Positions 17,753-26,103 of a stretch of DNA of 52,533 nucleotides are shown piece by piece. The number at the start of each line of letters is the position of its first letter. Position 1 is the stretch's first letter. The DNA comes from Desulfatirhabdium butyrativorans DSM 18734 (lineage in GTDB: Bacteria > Desulfobacterota > Desulfobacteria > Desulfobacterales > Desulfatirhabdiaceae). Under the pieces are notes generated by a model. It saw only the letters and a list, made by a program, of their open reading frames with translations. It searched no databases and was not told the DNA's origin. The stretch is from assembly GCF_000429925.1 (NCBI RefSeq), contig NZ_AUCU01000019.1, positions 1 through 52,533 on the forward strand, given 5' to 3'. The position numbers and the translations under genes were made by a program.

Positions 17753-17986
17753 GCGCCTGAGCGGAAATCCCCGATTTGGAGCAATAATTCGCCTGCGGGC
17801 AGGCAATTTTGCTATACAGCGTGAAAACTCAAATGATGGATTTATATCGTGCTTTCTTCTAAAGAACGTCCGGCCCAACGATCTCCGGCGGCTTCAGACA
17901 AGTTCCCGCTGCATCGCAAAAAAGCCTGCCCTCCGGCTCAGGTTGGACCCGAAACAGATTTTAAAACGGGTTTTCCGTTCAGGCGC
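17753..17986. repeat. Family-1 inverted-repeat element, long form, copy B
   Basis: Left end GCGCCTGAGCGGAAAT and right end TTTTCCGTTCAGGCGC are family-1 termini. The outer arms are followed by CGCCTGCGGGCAGGC and TTTTGCTATACAGCG, which pair with GCTGCATCGCAAAA and AGCCTGCCC on the far side. The whole 234 bp is therefore one large imperfect palindrome. The centre (ATATCGTGCTTTCTTC ... CTCCGGCGGCTTCAGAC) is shared with copy C at 29417. It fills the gap between the lipoprotein gene and the DHH gene. No clear flanking direct repeat was found for this copy. Confidence 0.75.
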
Positions 17987-18025
17987 TTGTTACCAAACTG
18001 AATCTAAGGGTTTACGGATGGCGAC

Positions 18026-19015
18026 ATGAAACGACTGGCTCAACAGAAGGTCAACCGATTTCTGGAATGCTTTACACCGGAAGATCGGGTGTTGATTGTC
18101 ATCAATGCCGATCCGGACGCCATTGCATCAGCGATGGCCGTCAAACGGTTGCTGTGGCGAAGGGTCGCCGCCATCGTCATCACGCATGTGAACCGCATCG
18201 ATCGGCCCGATAACCAGACCATGATCCAGACCCTCGGGGTGAAACTCGTCGGATTTGAACATGTGGATGTCGCTTCCTTTTCCCGAACGGTCATGGTCGA
18301 TTCCCAGCCTTCCCACCATCCGGATTTTGCCCGGATCAAGCGTTTCAATGCCGTCATCGATCACCATCCCCAGACGGAATTCGATGCAGACTTCCAGGAT
18401 ATTCGGCCCGGTTATGGCGCAACCTCATCCATCATGACCGAGTATCTGTTTGCCGCCAAAATCAAGCTTTCGGCCCGGCTGGCTTCCGGCCTGCTCTATG
18501 CCATCAAAACCGATACCCACAATTTCGAAAGGCAGGCCGTCCAGGAGGATCTGCGCGCGTTTCAATTGCTGTACAAACATGCCAATCTGCCCCTGTTGCG
18601 AAAAATCGAATCCGCAGAGTTCAAGCCGGAATATTTGCGGTATTTCCGGTATGCCCTGCAAACCTTCCGTTTGCGTCATGAAAAAATCTACGTCCATCTG
18701 GGCGAGGTCGTCCATCCGGATGTCTGTGTCATGATCGCCGACTTTTTCATGAAGGTCCAATCGGTCGCCTGGACGGTTGTCTCCGGTATCTGTAAGGATA
18801 AGCTGACCGTGGTCTTCCGGAACGACGGCATTCGGAAAAATGCCGGAAGCCTCGCGCAGAAGGCCTTCGGAGCGTTTGGCTCCGCAGGGGGCCACAAGAG
18901 CATGGCCCGGGCCGAGCTTCCCATGGACAATGTCGAAGCCCTGATCGAGCGGCCGACGGATACCCGGATCATCCGCTGGATCGTGGAGCGGGTGGAAGGA
19001 AAATCCAAGTCATGA
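18026..19015 (+). CDS. DHH-family phosphoesterase, NrnA-like
   Basis: This is a 329-residue protein. DHH motifs: NADPDAIASA (D29 and D31), MVDSQP, VIDHHP (D112-H113-H114), and YAIKTDTHNF. The C-terminal DHHA1-type glycine motif is GSAGGHKSMAR. The family uses manganese to cleave short oligonucleotides (nanoRNA) or pAp-like nucleotides, and some members degrade cyclic dinucleotides. The exact substrate is not visible. The stop codon overlaps the start of the next gene (ATGA at 19012-19015), so the DHH and MBL genes are translationally coupled. It starts a co-directional run that leads into the tetrapyrrole genes. Confidence 0.85.
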   Translation: MKRLAQQKVNRFLECFTPEDRVLIVINADPDAIASAMAVKRLLWRRVAAIVITHVNRIDRPDNQTMIQTLGVKLVGFEHVDVASFSRTVMVDSQPSHHPDFARIKRFNAVIDHHPQTEFDADFQDIRPGYGATSSIMTEYLFAAKIKLSARLASGLLYAIKTDTHNFERQAVQEDLRAFQLLYKHANLPLLRKIESAEFKPEYLRYFRYALQTFRLRHEKIYVHLGEVVHPDVCVMIADFFMKVQSVAWTVVSGICKDKLTVVFRNDGIRKNAGSLAQKAFGAFGSAGGHKSMARAELPMDNVEALIERPTDTRIIRWIVERVEGKSKS

Positions 19016-19809
19016 GCATCACGCTCACCATCCTGGGCTCAGGGACGTGTGTGCCCAGCGTGGAGCGCAGCTCTTCGGCCGTGTTGCTTCGAATCGATGG
19101 GCGGTGTTTTCTGGTGGATGCCGGCGCCGGAACGCTGCGACGGCTTATCGAGGCGGGTTGCGGGCTATCGGATCTGGATTACCTGGCCTTGAGCCATTTT
19201 CATCCGGATCATGTAGCGGATCTGGTTCCCATGCTCTTTGCCATGAAATATCCGGCCAATCGACGACGGGCGATGCCGTTCCATCTGATCGCCGGAGAGG
19301 GATTTTCCGATTTCCACGGGAAATTGCGCGATGTCTTCGGCAGATGGATCGAACTTGAAGCGGGCGTGTTGCATATCCATGAGGTATCGGTGTCGAAGCG
19401 GGATGAAATCGATTTTGGAGGGTTCCGGTTGATCTCGGCGCCTGCATGCCACAATCCGGAAAGTGTCGCTTACCGGCTGAACGATAGCGATGGAAACAGT
19501 GTGGTGGTTTCAGGAGATACCGATGTCTGTGAAACGGTCGTGGCGCTGGCCGAAGGCGCCGATGTGCTGGTTCTGGAATGTGCCATGCCGGACGAACGTA
19601 AAGTTGACGGGCATCTGAGCCCTTCTCTGGCGGGAAAGATGGCAACCGATGCAGGGGTGAAAACACTCGTTCTGACCCATTTCTATCCGGAATGCGATGA
19701 TGCGGATATCGAAGGCCAGTGCCGCAGAAGCTTCTCAGGCGAGTTGATTCTGGCCCGGGATCTTCTGGAAATCCAAGTCGATGGGGGATTGAAACGGATT
19801 CTTTATTGA
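19012..19809 (+). CDS. Metallo-beta-lactamase-fold hydrolase, RNase Z-like
   Basis: This is a 265-residue protein. It opens with the RNase Z/AtsA-type strand LTILGSGTCVPS and has SSSAVLLRIDG, the metal-binding motif SHFHPDH (H62, H64, D66, H67), then APACHNPESVAYRL, SGDTDVCETV and LTHFYPE. This arrangement fits two-zinc hydrolases such as tRNA 3' processing RNase Z or related phosphodiesterases. It is shorter than full RNase Z and shows no exosite arm, so a general MBL-fold hydrolase is the safe call. Its pairing with a DHH phosphoesterase suggests nucleotide or RNA turnover (inference). Confidence 0.85.
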   Translation: MSITLTILGSGTCVPSVERSSSAVLLRIDGRCFLVDAGAGTLRRLIEAGCGLSDLDYLALSHFHPDHVADLVPMLFAMKYPANRRRAMPFHLIAGEGFSDFHGKLRDVFGRWIELEAGVLHIHEVSVSKRDEIDFGGFRLISAPACHNPESVAYRLNDSDGNSVVVSGDTDVCETVVALAEGADVLVLECAMPDERKVDGHLSPSLAGKMATDAGVKTLVLTHFYPECDDADIEGQCRRSFSGELILARDLLEIQVDGGLKRILY

Positions 19810-19861
19810 TTCCATTTTTTCGAACAGGTCAAGGACCTTGGCTTCTGCCTATGGAAAGAAG

Positions 19862-20560
19862 ATGAACTATTATCCGATTCTGCTCGATCTCGCCGATCAA
19901 CCCTGTGTCGTTGTCGGCGGCGGTGAAGTGGCCACGCGCAAGGTGGAAGGGCTGCTTTCCTGTGGAGCCCGGGTGCGTGTCGTCGCTCCGGAGATCACCC
20001 GGAAACTTCAGGCTCTTGCCGACACAGACCGAATCGCCTGGGCGAAACATCCTTACACTTCCGAGGATATTCGCCGGGCAAGGCTTGTCATCGGCGCAAC
20101 AGACGACGAAGCGGTCAATCGGCAGATTTATGCAGATTGCAGAGAAAACGGCATCCTGTGCAACATTGCCGACAGACCGGAATGCTGCGAATTCATTCTG
20201 CCTTCCGTCATTCGCCGGGGGGATCTCGTTGTGGCCATTTCGACTTCCGGGAAAAGCCCCGCCTTCGCCAAAGCCCTGAGAAAGCGGCTGGAAAAGGAAT
20301 TCGGACCGGAATTTGAGGTGTTTCTGAAATTGATGGGCGCCGTCCGGAAGCGTCTTCTCGCCGAAGCCCATGAGCCCGAGGCGCACAAACATGTGTTTGA
20401 AAAATTGATCGATCGAGGACTCCTCGACAGGATTCGCGATGGGGATATCGAGCGCATCGATGGGGTTCTTGCCGAGGTGCTGGGAGACGGGTATCGATTT
20501 GAGGAGTTGCTGTCCCAAAGTGTCGATGAGGCGGATCAACCATCGTGTGCGGTGAGGTGA
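19862..20560 (+). CDS. Precorrin-2 dehydrogenase / siroheme synthase N-terminal domain protein
   Basis: This is a 232-residue protein. MNYYPILLDLADQPCVVVGG starts a Rossmann fold with VVGGGEVATRKVEGLL (NAD site). LPSVIRRGDLVVAISTSGKSPAFAKALR is typical of the Met8p/CysG N-terminal family. It oxidises precorrin-2 to sirohydrochlorin and in some members also inserts iron. The product is needed for siroheme and, in many sulfate reducers, for heme made through siroheme. The ATG at 19862 (GAAAGAAG upstream) is preferred over a TTG at 19838. It lies 3 bases before the ccsA-like gene and in front of hemA, a gene order familiar from Desulfobacterota. Confidence 0.88.
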   Translation: MNYYPILLDLADQPCVVVGGGEVATRKVEGLLSCGARVRVVAPEITRKLQALADTDRIAWAKHPYTSEDIRRARLVIGATDDEAVNRQIYADCRENGILCNIADRPECCEFILPSVIRRGDLVVAISTSGKSPAFAKALRKRLEKEFGPEFEVFLKLMGAVRKRLLAEAHEPEAHKHVFEKLIDRGLLDRIRDGDIERIDGVLAEVLGDGYRFEELLSQSVDEADQPSCAVR

Positions 20561-20563
20561 TGG

Positions 20564-21385
20564 ATGCATGAAATTCTGAGCATTGCTGCGATTGCCTATG
20601 TGCTGTCTTCGGCAGGATCGATCGCTCATCTGTATCTTCGAAAAGACGTCTTTCTGAATGTCTCCAGAATCCTTCTGCCGCTTGCCCTCATATTGCAGAC
20701 CATCTGGATCGGGCATGAATGGATTGCCACGGGCCGCGTGCCGGTATTCAGCCTTCATCAGGTGGTTGCCGTGCTTTCATGGGTCCTGGCCGGGGTATAC
20801 CTCGGAAGTACGATCTGGTTGAGAATGCCCGTTCTGGGTGTGTTTGCCACGACGCTGACAGCCATTCTGAGCCTTATAGCGGCAATCAGCCCGTCCGTGC
20901 AGGTAGCGGATATCAAGCCATTCAACAGTTTCTGGGTCTTTTTCCACGTGATAGCCGTTTTTATCGGGGAGGCCTTTTTTGCATTGGCATGCGGCATCGG
21001 CATCATGTACCTGATCCAGGAATCCGCCATCAAGAGCAAGCGGCGGGGCTTTCTGTTCAGCCGGATGTCTTCGCTCGAAACACTGGATTCGGCGGGGTAT
21101 GGCTGCATCGTTGTCGGATTCAGCCTGCTGAGCGTCGGGCTGGTGATGGGATTCGTCTATGCCCGGATCACCTGGGGACGATTTCTGAGCTGGGATCCCA
21201 AGGAAGTGTGGTCTGTCATCACCTGGATTTTGTATGCCGTTCTCATTCACGAGCGGCTTGCCGTCGGCTGGCGAGGCAGAAAATCGGCCATCATGGCCAT
21301 CGTCGGTTTTATCGTGGTGCTCTTCACCTTCTTCGGTGTCAATTTCCTGCTCAAAGGCCACCACGGCGGATTTACGAGAATATAA
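20564..21385 (+). CDS. CcsA/HemX-like cytochrome c assembly membrane protein
   Basis: This is a 273-residue protein with about eight hydrophobic segments. The tryptophan-rich loop near residues ~200-225 (YARITWGRFLSWDPKEVWS) is the WWD-like heme-handling motif of CcmC/CcsA proteins, here WGRFLSWDPKEVW. Conserved-looking histidines flank it (HGGF near the end, FFHVIAVFIGEAFF in the middle). The family either delivers heme for cytochrome c maturation or, as HemX, influences glutamyl-tRNA reductase levels. Its place directly upstream of hemA fits the HemX naming used in Gram-positives and the ccsA-like naming used in deltaproteobacteria. Confidence 0.85.
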   Translation: MHEILSIAAIAYVLSSAGSIAHLYLRKDVFLNVSRILLPLALILQTIWIGHEWIATGRVPVFSLHQVVAVLSWVLAGVYLGSTIWLRMPVLGVFATTLTAILSLIAAISPSVQVADIKPFNSFWVFFHVIAVFIGEAFFALACGIGIMYLIQESAIKSKRRGFLFSRMSSLETLDSAGYGCIVVGFSLLSVGLVMGFVYARITWGRFLSWDPKEVWSVITWILYAVLIHERLAVGWRGRKSAIMAIVGFIVVLFTFFGVNFLLKGHHGGFTRI

Positions 21386-21415
21386 AGTTTCGTCTTGATA
21401 GCAAAATGGAATGAG

Positions 21416-22687
21416 ATGATCGATATTGTCGTTCTTGGATTGAATCACAAAACAGCAGACATATCCCTTCGGGAATGCCTTGCATTTTCCGCGGATCAAA
21501 CCGAATACGCCCTGGAACGATTCAGGGCTATCGATGCCATCGAAGAAATGGTGATGCTCTCGACCTGCAACCGGGTGGAGCTGATCTTTTCCAGCAAGTC
21601 CCAGGCGATCGCCACGGATGCTGCCAAGCAATGCCTCTCCGAGCTCAAGGCCATCGATCTGGCAGCCTTTGATTCCGTTCTTTACAAATACAGGAACGAA
21701 GATGCCGTGCGGCATGTGTTTCGGGTAGCCAGCAGCCTCGATTCCATGGTTGTGGGAGAACCGCAGATTCTGGGCCAGTTGAAGAACGCCTATCGCCTGG
21801 CGACGATTCAGAAAACATCGGGGGTGGTGCTGAATCGTCTGATGCACAAAACGTTCTCCGTCGCCAAACGGGTCCGAACGGAAACCGGCATCGGCGATCA
21901 TGCCGTCTCCATCTCCTATGCCGCCATCGAACTGGCCAAGAAGATTTTCGGAACACTGGAAGGCAAACGCGTCTTGTTGATCGGCGCCGGTGAAATGGCC
22001 GAGCTTGCGGTGGAGCATTTGATCCGGAACCGATGCGGTGAAATCCGGGTGGCCAATCGCACGCTCGAGCGTGCCATCGAAATGGCCCGCCGTTTTCGAG
22101 GGCAGGCCGTCGGTCTTGAGGAGATTTCGGAAAGCCTGATCCATGCCGATATCGTCATCAGCTCGACCGGTGCCAGCGGACTGGTTGTTACCCGGGACCA
22201 GGTCAAGGCGGTGATGCGGCCGCGACGCAACAAGCCGATCTTTTTTATCGATATCGCCGTACCCCGGGACGTCGATCCGGAAATCAACCGGCTTTCCAAT
22301 GCCTACGTCTACGATATCGACGATCTGCAGGGGGTTGTGGATGAAAACGTTCAGGACAGACAAAAGGAAGCCTGCAAGGCCGAGCGGATCATCGATGAGG
22401 CGGTGATTCAATTCCGGGTGTGGATGGAAAGCCTCGATGCGGTACCGACGATTGTATCCATCCGGCAAAAGCTGGAGGCGATCGCAGATGGTGAACTCCA
22501 GAAAACCTTTCATGGTTTGTCCCATTTGACGGATCATGACCGGCAGGCCATTCAGAAAATGACCCAGGCCATGATCAACAAAATTCTCCATGAACCCACC
22601 CAGTACTTGAGACGAAACGGGGCAATGGGGAATATGCCCGCTCAACTGGATGTCGTTCGAAAGCTTTTCCACCTGGATCCGGAATAG
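21416..22687 (+). CDS. hemA: Glutamyl-tRNA reductase
   Basis: This is a 423-residue protein of normal length. It begins IDIVVLGLNHKTADISLRE and has the active-site motif MLSTCNRVEL with catalytic Cys51. It also has VFRVASSLDSMVVGEPQILGQ, then an NADPH domain (KRVLLIGAGEMAELA, ISSTGA, FFIDIAVPRDVDPE) and a C-terminal dimerisation helix (NKILHEPTQYLRR). It reduces glutamyl-tRNA to glutamate-1-semialdehyde, the first committed step of tetrapyrrole synthesis. The ATG at 21416 is chosen over the TTG at 21395 because family members start right at this strand. It follows sirC and the ccsA-like gene in one transcription direction. Confidence 0.95.
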   Translation: MIDIVVLGLNHKTADISLRECLAFSADQTEYALERFRAIDAIEEMVMLSTCNRVELIFSSKSQAIATDAAKQCLSELKAIDLAAFDSVLYKYRNEDAVRHVFRVASSLDSMVVGEPQILGQLKNAYRLATIQKTSGVVLNRLMHKTFSVAKRVRTETGIGDHAVSISYAAIELAKKIFGTLEGKRVLLIGAGEMAELAVEHLIRNRCGEIRVANRTLERAIEMARRFRGQAVGLEEISESLIHADIVISSTGASGLVVTRDQVKAVMRPRRNKPIFFIDIAVPRDVDPEINRLSNAYVYDIDDLQGVVDENVQDRQKEACKAERIIDEAVIQFRVWMESLDAVPTIVSIRQKLEAIADGELQKTFHGLSHLTDHDRQAIQKMTQAMINKILHEPTQYLRRNGAMGNMPAQLDVVRKLFHLDPE

Positions 22688-22800
22688 GGATGGCAGAGAG
22701 TTGTCCGGCTCCGTTTCCACGGAGAGATCCGTCCAAGATTTTTCGCCGGTCAGGGGGCTACCTGCAATATCGATGGAACGTATCTGAAACAAGGAGAATC

Positions 22801-23754
22801 ATGAACGAAGAGGGAACACGCAAGGTCGCATTTCTTTTTCCTGGCCAGGGCTCTCAAAGTGTGGGCATGGCCAAGGATATTCATGAGCGATTTTCATCCG
22901 TTCGGGAAATTTTCGATATGGTGGACGAAATCACGCATTTTGCCATATCGAGGTTATGCTTCGAAGGCCCCATGGAAAAACTGACCGAAACGGTTTTTCT
23001 GCAGCCTGCCGTAACGGCGGTCAATCTGGCATTCCTGAGATTGCTGGCTGAAAACGGCATTCATCCGGTGATTTCAGCGGGGCATAGCCTCGGAGAGTAT
23101 GCGGCCCTGTGCGCTGCAGGCGTTCTGTCCGAAGAAGATGCGCTGCGGCTGGTGTTTCGGCGCGGAGAGCTCATGCATCGGGAATCGTTGCGAAACCAGG
23201 GGGCCATGTCCGCCATCGTCGGCCTTTCGCTGACCGAGGTGGAAAGCCTTGTCGAGGAGGTCCGGCAGGAAGGCGGTGTCGTTTCGGTAGCCAATTACAA
23301 TACGGAATTTCAAATTGTCGTCACCGGAACACCGGATGCCGTTCAGGCGGCAGGCAAGCTCGCGCAGCAGCAGGGGGCAAGGGCGATTGCCTTGAAAGTG
23401 AGCGGTGCCTGGCACAGTGAATTGATCCGGGGGGCAGAGCCCGAATTTGGTGAAGTGCTGGATTCAGCGACTTTCCGGGAGCCGACTTCCAAGATCGTGC
23501 TGAACGTGACCGGTGAGACAGCGTCCGATCCATCGAATATCCGGCAGATCATGAAACGCCAGCTTTGCTCTCCCGTGCGCTGGTATCCGTCGATGCAAAC
23601 ACTGATGCAGGAAAACGTTCATGTCATTGTCGAGGTAGGTCCAGGCAAGGTGCTGGCCAACATGATGAAGCAGATATTGCCAAAGGGGTCGGCTGTTCAC
23701 GTGTTGGCCACTGGCACTCTCAAGAAACTTGACGAGTTCTTTCATCTTGTCTGA
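22801..23754 (+). CDS. fabD: Malonyl-CoA:ACP transacylase
   Basis: This is a 317-residue protein, typical for FabD. It begins VAFLFPGQGSQSVGMAKD, has the active-site GHSLGEYAAL with Ser96, then NYNTEFQIVVTG, KVSGAWHSELI (catalytic His) and VEVGPGKVLANM. It moves the malonyl group from CoA to acyl carrier protein for fatty acid synthesis. The ATG at 22801 follows AAGGAGAATC, a strong ribosome site, 113 bases after hemA. No other fab genes are adjacent, so it may be transcribed with the heme cluster or from its own promoter. Its 3' side is a repeat-filled gap. Confidence 0.95.
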   Translation: MNEEGTRKVAFLFPGQGSQSVGMAKDIHERFSSVREIFDMVDEITHFAISRLCFEGPMEKLTETVFLQPAVTAVNLAFLRLLAENGIHPVISAGHSLGEYAALCAAGVLSEEDALRLVFRRGELMHRESLRNQGAMSAIVGLSLTEVESLVEEVRQEGGVVSVANYNTEFQIVVTGTPDAVQAAGKLAQQQGARAIALKVSGAWHSELIRGAEPEFGEVLDSATFREPTSKIVLNVTGETASDPSNIRQIMKRQLCSPVRWYPSMQTLMQENVHVIVEVGPGKVLANMMKQILPKGSAVHVLATGTLKKLDEFFHLV

Positions 23755-23820
23755 AGGGGATGCCTTTGAATTGCGGATTCCTACGGAAGTCGGAAATAAG
23801 GGGTCAGGGGCCAGGGGCCA

Positions 23821-23941
23821 GGAGTCAGAAGTCAGAAGTCAGGAGTCAGAAGTCAGAAGTCAGAAGAAAGCGGATGGCTCCCATTTTTTGTAGCTTGCTC
23901 CTGCGACTTTCATGCAACCGGGGTGCAGCCCCGGTTGCATG
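23821..23941. repeat. Composite repeat: TCAGAAG-type tandem array plus hairpin (family 3)
   Basis: From 23821 to about 23870 a short unit (AGTCAGAAGTC / AGGAGTCAG) is repeated about six times. Next come AAAGCGGATGGCTCC, a unique-looking TAGCTTGCTCCTGCGACTTTC, and a perfect 13-bp hairpin at 23911-23941 (CATGCAACCGGGG with a TGCAG loop). The same composite appears in the opposite orientation at 44036-44143. The gap 23755-24139 has no supported gene. The hairpin has no T-tract. Confidence 0.75.
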
Positions 23942-24139
23942 GGGGATTGTCGTGAAGGCTCGATTACCTTTTCTTCTGCTTTACTTCCCGTTTGATCAAT
24001 GGTAAAATCTCCAATTTCAAAATATGAATGGTCTTCCGTGGTGCCATGGAGTGGTACAATTGCTTTCATGCAGCCGGGGAAGTCTTGCTGGAATATCGGT
24101 TGTTGCTCTCCATCCCATCTCAACCCATAGGGTTTTGCC

Positions 24140-24502
24140 ATGAAAAAAAAAGATTTGGATTATTTTCGGGATTATCTGAACGATCTCCTGCAAGAGTTGT
24201 TGGGTCAGGCCGAGGAGACTGTTACCGAGATGGCTACCTCAAAGGAAAATTTTCCTGATCCCACTGATCGGGCTTCTCTGGAGGCGGATCGCAATTTCAT
24301 GTTGCGTATTCGGGATCGGGAAAGCAAGCTGATCAAAAAGGTGAAGAATGCGCTGGAGAGAATTGATAACGGCACGTTCGGCATCTGTGAAACCTGTGGA
24401 GAGGATATTTCCATCGAACGGCTCAAAGCCAGGCCGGTCACGACACAGTGTATCGATTGTAAAATGAAGCAGGAGGCGATGGAAAAGGCTCTTGGAATCT
24501 GA
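24140..24502 (+). CDS. dksA: DksA/TraR-family RNA polymerase-binding transcription factor
   Basis: This is a 120-residue protein. A coiled-coil hairpin carries the acidic tip DPTDRAS (DxxDxA, residues ~36-42), the feature that lets DksA reach into the RNA polymerase secondary channel and act with ppGpp. The C-terminal zinc finger is GICETCGEDISIERLKARP with a CIDC closing pair (four cysteines). Length and order match short DksA proteins. It starts after the repeat-rich gap and its last 11 bases overlap the following PHP gene, so the two are probably co-transcribed. Confidence 0.92.
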   Translation: MKKKDLDYFRDYLNDLLQELLGQAEETVTEMATSKENFPDPTDRASLEADRNFMLRIRDRESKLIKKVKNALERIDNGTFGICETCGEDISIERLKARPVTTQCIDCKMKQEAMEKALGI

Positions 24503-25397
24503 AGCGGATGCAATCATTGATTTACATGTTCATTCAACGGCGTCCGATGGTTCCCTGACACCGATCGAAATTCTCCGCCAAGCCATACAAACCGGGATCA
24601 AAGCCCTGGCGCTGACCGACCACGATACGATCGATGGCGCCAGAGAACTGTTTTACCTGCCCTCCCTGCCTATTCCCATCCTTTCCGGTGTCGAGATCAG
24701 TGTCCAGGTTCCGGAGATCTTTGGTGTTTCCGGTGGATGTCACCTGTTGGGCTACGGATTTTCGATGGACGATCCGGGCATTTCTTCGGCACTCGATGAT
24801 TTTCAGCGCATTCGGATGGATCGGGTTCCCCGCATTCTGGATCGGCTGGAAACCTTCGGCATTCACTTGTCCCTGGAAGAATTGCAGCAGAGATGCCCAG
24901 GCGGCCCGGCCGGCAGGCCTCACATTGCCAGTCTGATGATCGAAAAAGGATATGCCCGCTCCATCGATGAAGCCTTCGATCGGTATTTGGGCACCGGAAA
25001 ACCGGCCTATATCGACAAGGCCCGAATGGATGCCAGAACCGCCATGACGTTGATTCGAAATGCCGGTGGGGTGCCTGTGCTCGCGCATCCGGGGCTGATC
25101 AAAACGCGATGCGCCGCAGATACAGATCGTCTGATTGAATGGTTTCGTGACAACGGTCTAATGGGCATCGAAGCATGGTATCCGGATCACACCGCAGCGC
25201 AAACGGACCACTATCGGGCCCTGGCGGTTCAAAACCATCTGCTGGTGACCGGCGGGACCGATTTTCATGGCCGGATTCGGCCGGAGATCACCCTGGGCAG
25301 GGGAAAAGGCGATTTTGCCGTTCCCTATGCATTCTATCAAGATATTGCCGCAACGTGTCAGCGGCTGAGACAAATTTCTCGAACAAACGCATTGTGA
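24492..25397 (+). CDS. PHP-domain phosphoesterase (RNase AM/YciV-like)
   Basis: This is a 301-residue protein. It begins IIDLHVHSTASDGSLTP (metal ligands HxH), then ALTDHDTIDGA, LSGVEISV, AGRPHIASLMIEKGY, PVLAHPG, and GGTDFHG near the end. This is the PHP fold of the TrpH/YciV family, in which E. coli YciV (RNase AM) trims 5' ends of RNAs and others cleave pAp-like nucleotides. Metal ligands appear complete. The likely start is a TTG at 24492 overlapping the dksA end. No in-frame ATG lies close to the conserved N-terminus. It sits between dksA and rnc, consistent with an RNA-related role. Confidence 0.85.
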   Translation: MESEADAIIDLHVHSTASDGSLTPIEILRQAIQTGIKALALTDHDTIDGARELFYLPSLPIPILSGVEISVQVPEIFGVSGGCHLLGYGFSMDDPGISSALDDFQRIRMDRVPRILDRLETFGIHLSLEELQQRCPGGPAGRPHIASLMIEKGYARSIDEAFDRYLGTGKPAYIDKARMDARTAMTLIRNAGGVPVLAHPGLIKTRCAADTDRLIEWFRDNGLMGIEAWYPDHTAAQTDHYRALAVQNHLLVTGGTDFHGRIRPEITLGRGKGDFAVPYAFYQDIAATCQRLRQISRTNAL

Positions 25398-25413
25398 ACC
25401 TTGTGCTTCAGAC

Positions 25414-26103
25414 ATGAAGGCTCATTCCACATTCGAACATCGTATCGGTTATGTTTTCCGAAACCGGGATCTGCTTGACGAGGCGCTTCGGCACAGCTCC
25501 TTCATCAACGAGCATCCGATGTTGACGAGCAATGAACGCCTTGAATTTCTGGGGGATTCAGTTTTAAGCCTTGTTGTGAGTCATTTGTTGATGAAGATCG
25601 AACCGCCGTTGCCCGAGGGAACGATGACCCGTCTCCGGGCGCAACTGGTAAACGAAACGACCCTTGCGGATATCGCCAGAAAGATCGATTTGGGGGGATT
25701 TCTTCAATTGGGCAAGGGAGAAACCCAGTGCAACGGCCGGTCGAAGAACTCCATTCTGGCCGATGCATGTGAAGCGCTGATTGCCGCCGTTTATCTGGAT
25801 GGCGGTTTCGATGCCGCATTTCGGTTGGTACAAGGTTTTATCGAACCGATGCTCCAGCCTGGCCGTGTCGAATCCCTGAATCCGGATTTCAAGAGCAATC
25901 TGCAGGAATTGTTGCAGGCCGCTCAAAAACCGGGCCCTGTCTATCGTGTCATCGACGAGACCGGCCCGGATCATGAAAAATGCTTTGTGGTTCGGGTCAG
26001 GACGGTGGATGGAGAAACGGCAGGGCAGGGCAGAAACAAGAAAGCGGCGGAGCAGGATGCGGCGCGAAACGCCTTGCGGTTCATCTACGGATTGCAGGAA
26101 TAG
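25414..26103 (+). CDS. rnc: Ribonuclease III
   Basis: This is a 229-residue protein of standard length. The catalytic signature NERLEFLGDSVL is at ~40-51, and the second acidic site is DACEALIAAVYLDGG. The C-terminal double-stranded RNA-binding domain spans NPDFKSNLQELLQA to GQGRNKKAAEQDAARNAL. The enzyme cuts double-stranded RNA in rRNA precursors and mRNA. ATG at 25414. Its end overlaps the start of the following radical SAM gene by 47 bases. Confidence 0.95.
   Translation: MKAHSTFEHRIGYVFRNRDLLDEALRHSSFINEHPMLTSNERLEFLGDSVLSLVVSHLLMKIEPPLPEGTMTRLRAQLVNETTLADIARKIDLGGFLQLGKGETQCNGRSKNSILADACEALIAAVYLDGGFDAAFRLVQGFIEPMLQPGRVESLNPDFKSNLQELLQAAQKPGPVYRVIDETGPDHEKCFVVRVRTVDGETAGQGRNKKAAEQDAARNALRFIYGLQE

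Noticed and set aside
20777-22792. 671-codon open frame on the minus strand opposite the ccsA-like gene and hemA
   Set aside because: hemA has its catalytic Cys and all domains. The opposite frame crosses two real genes and their gap and has no recognisable domain.
23821-23875. Short tandem repeats considered as a CRISPR array
   Set aside because: The units are about 11 bases, directly adjacent and without unique spacers. No cas gene is present.
24205-24513. Minus-strand frames over dksA
   Set aside because: They are complements of the zinc-finger and coiled-coil codons of dksA, with no independent support.
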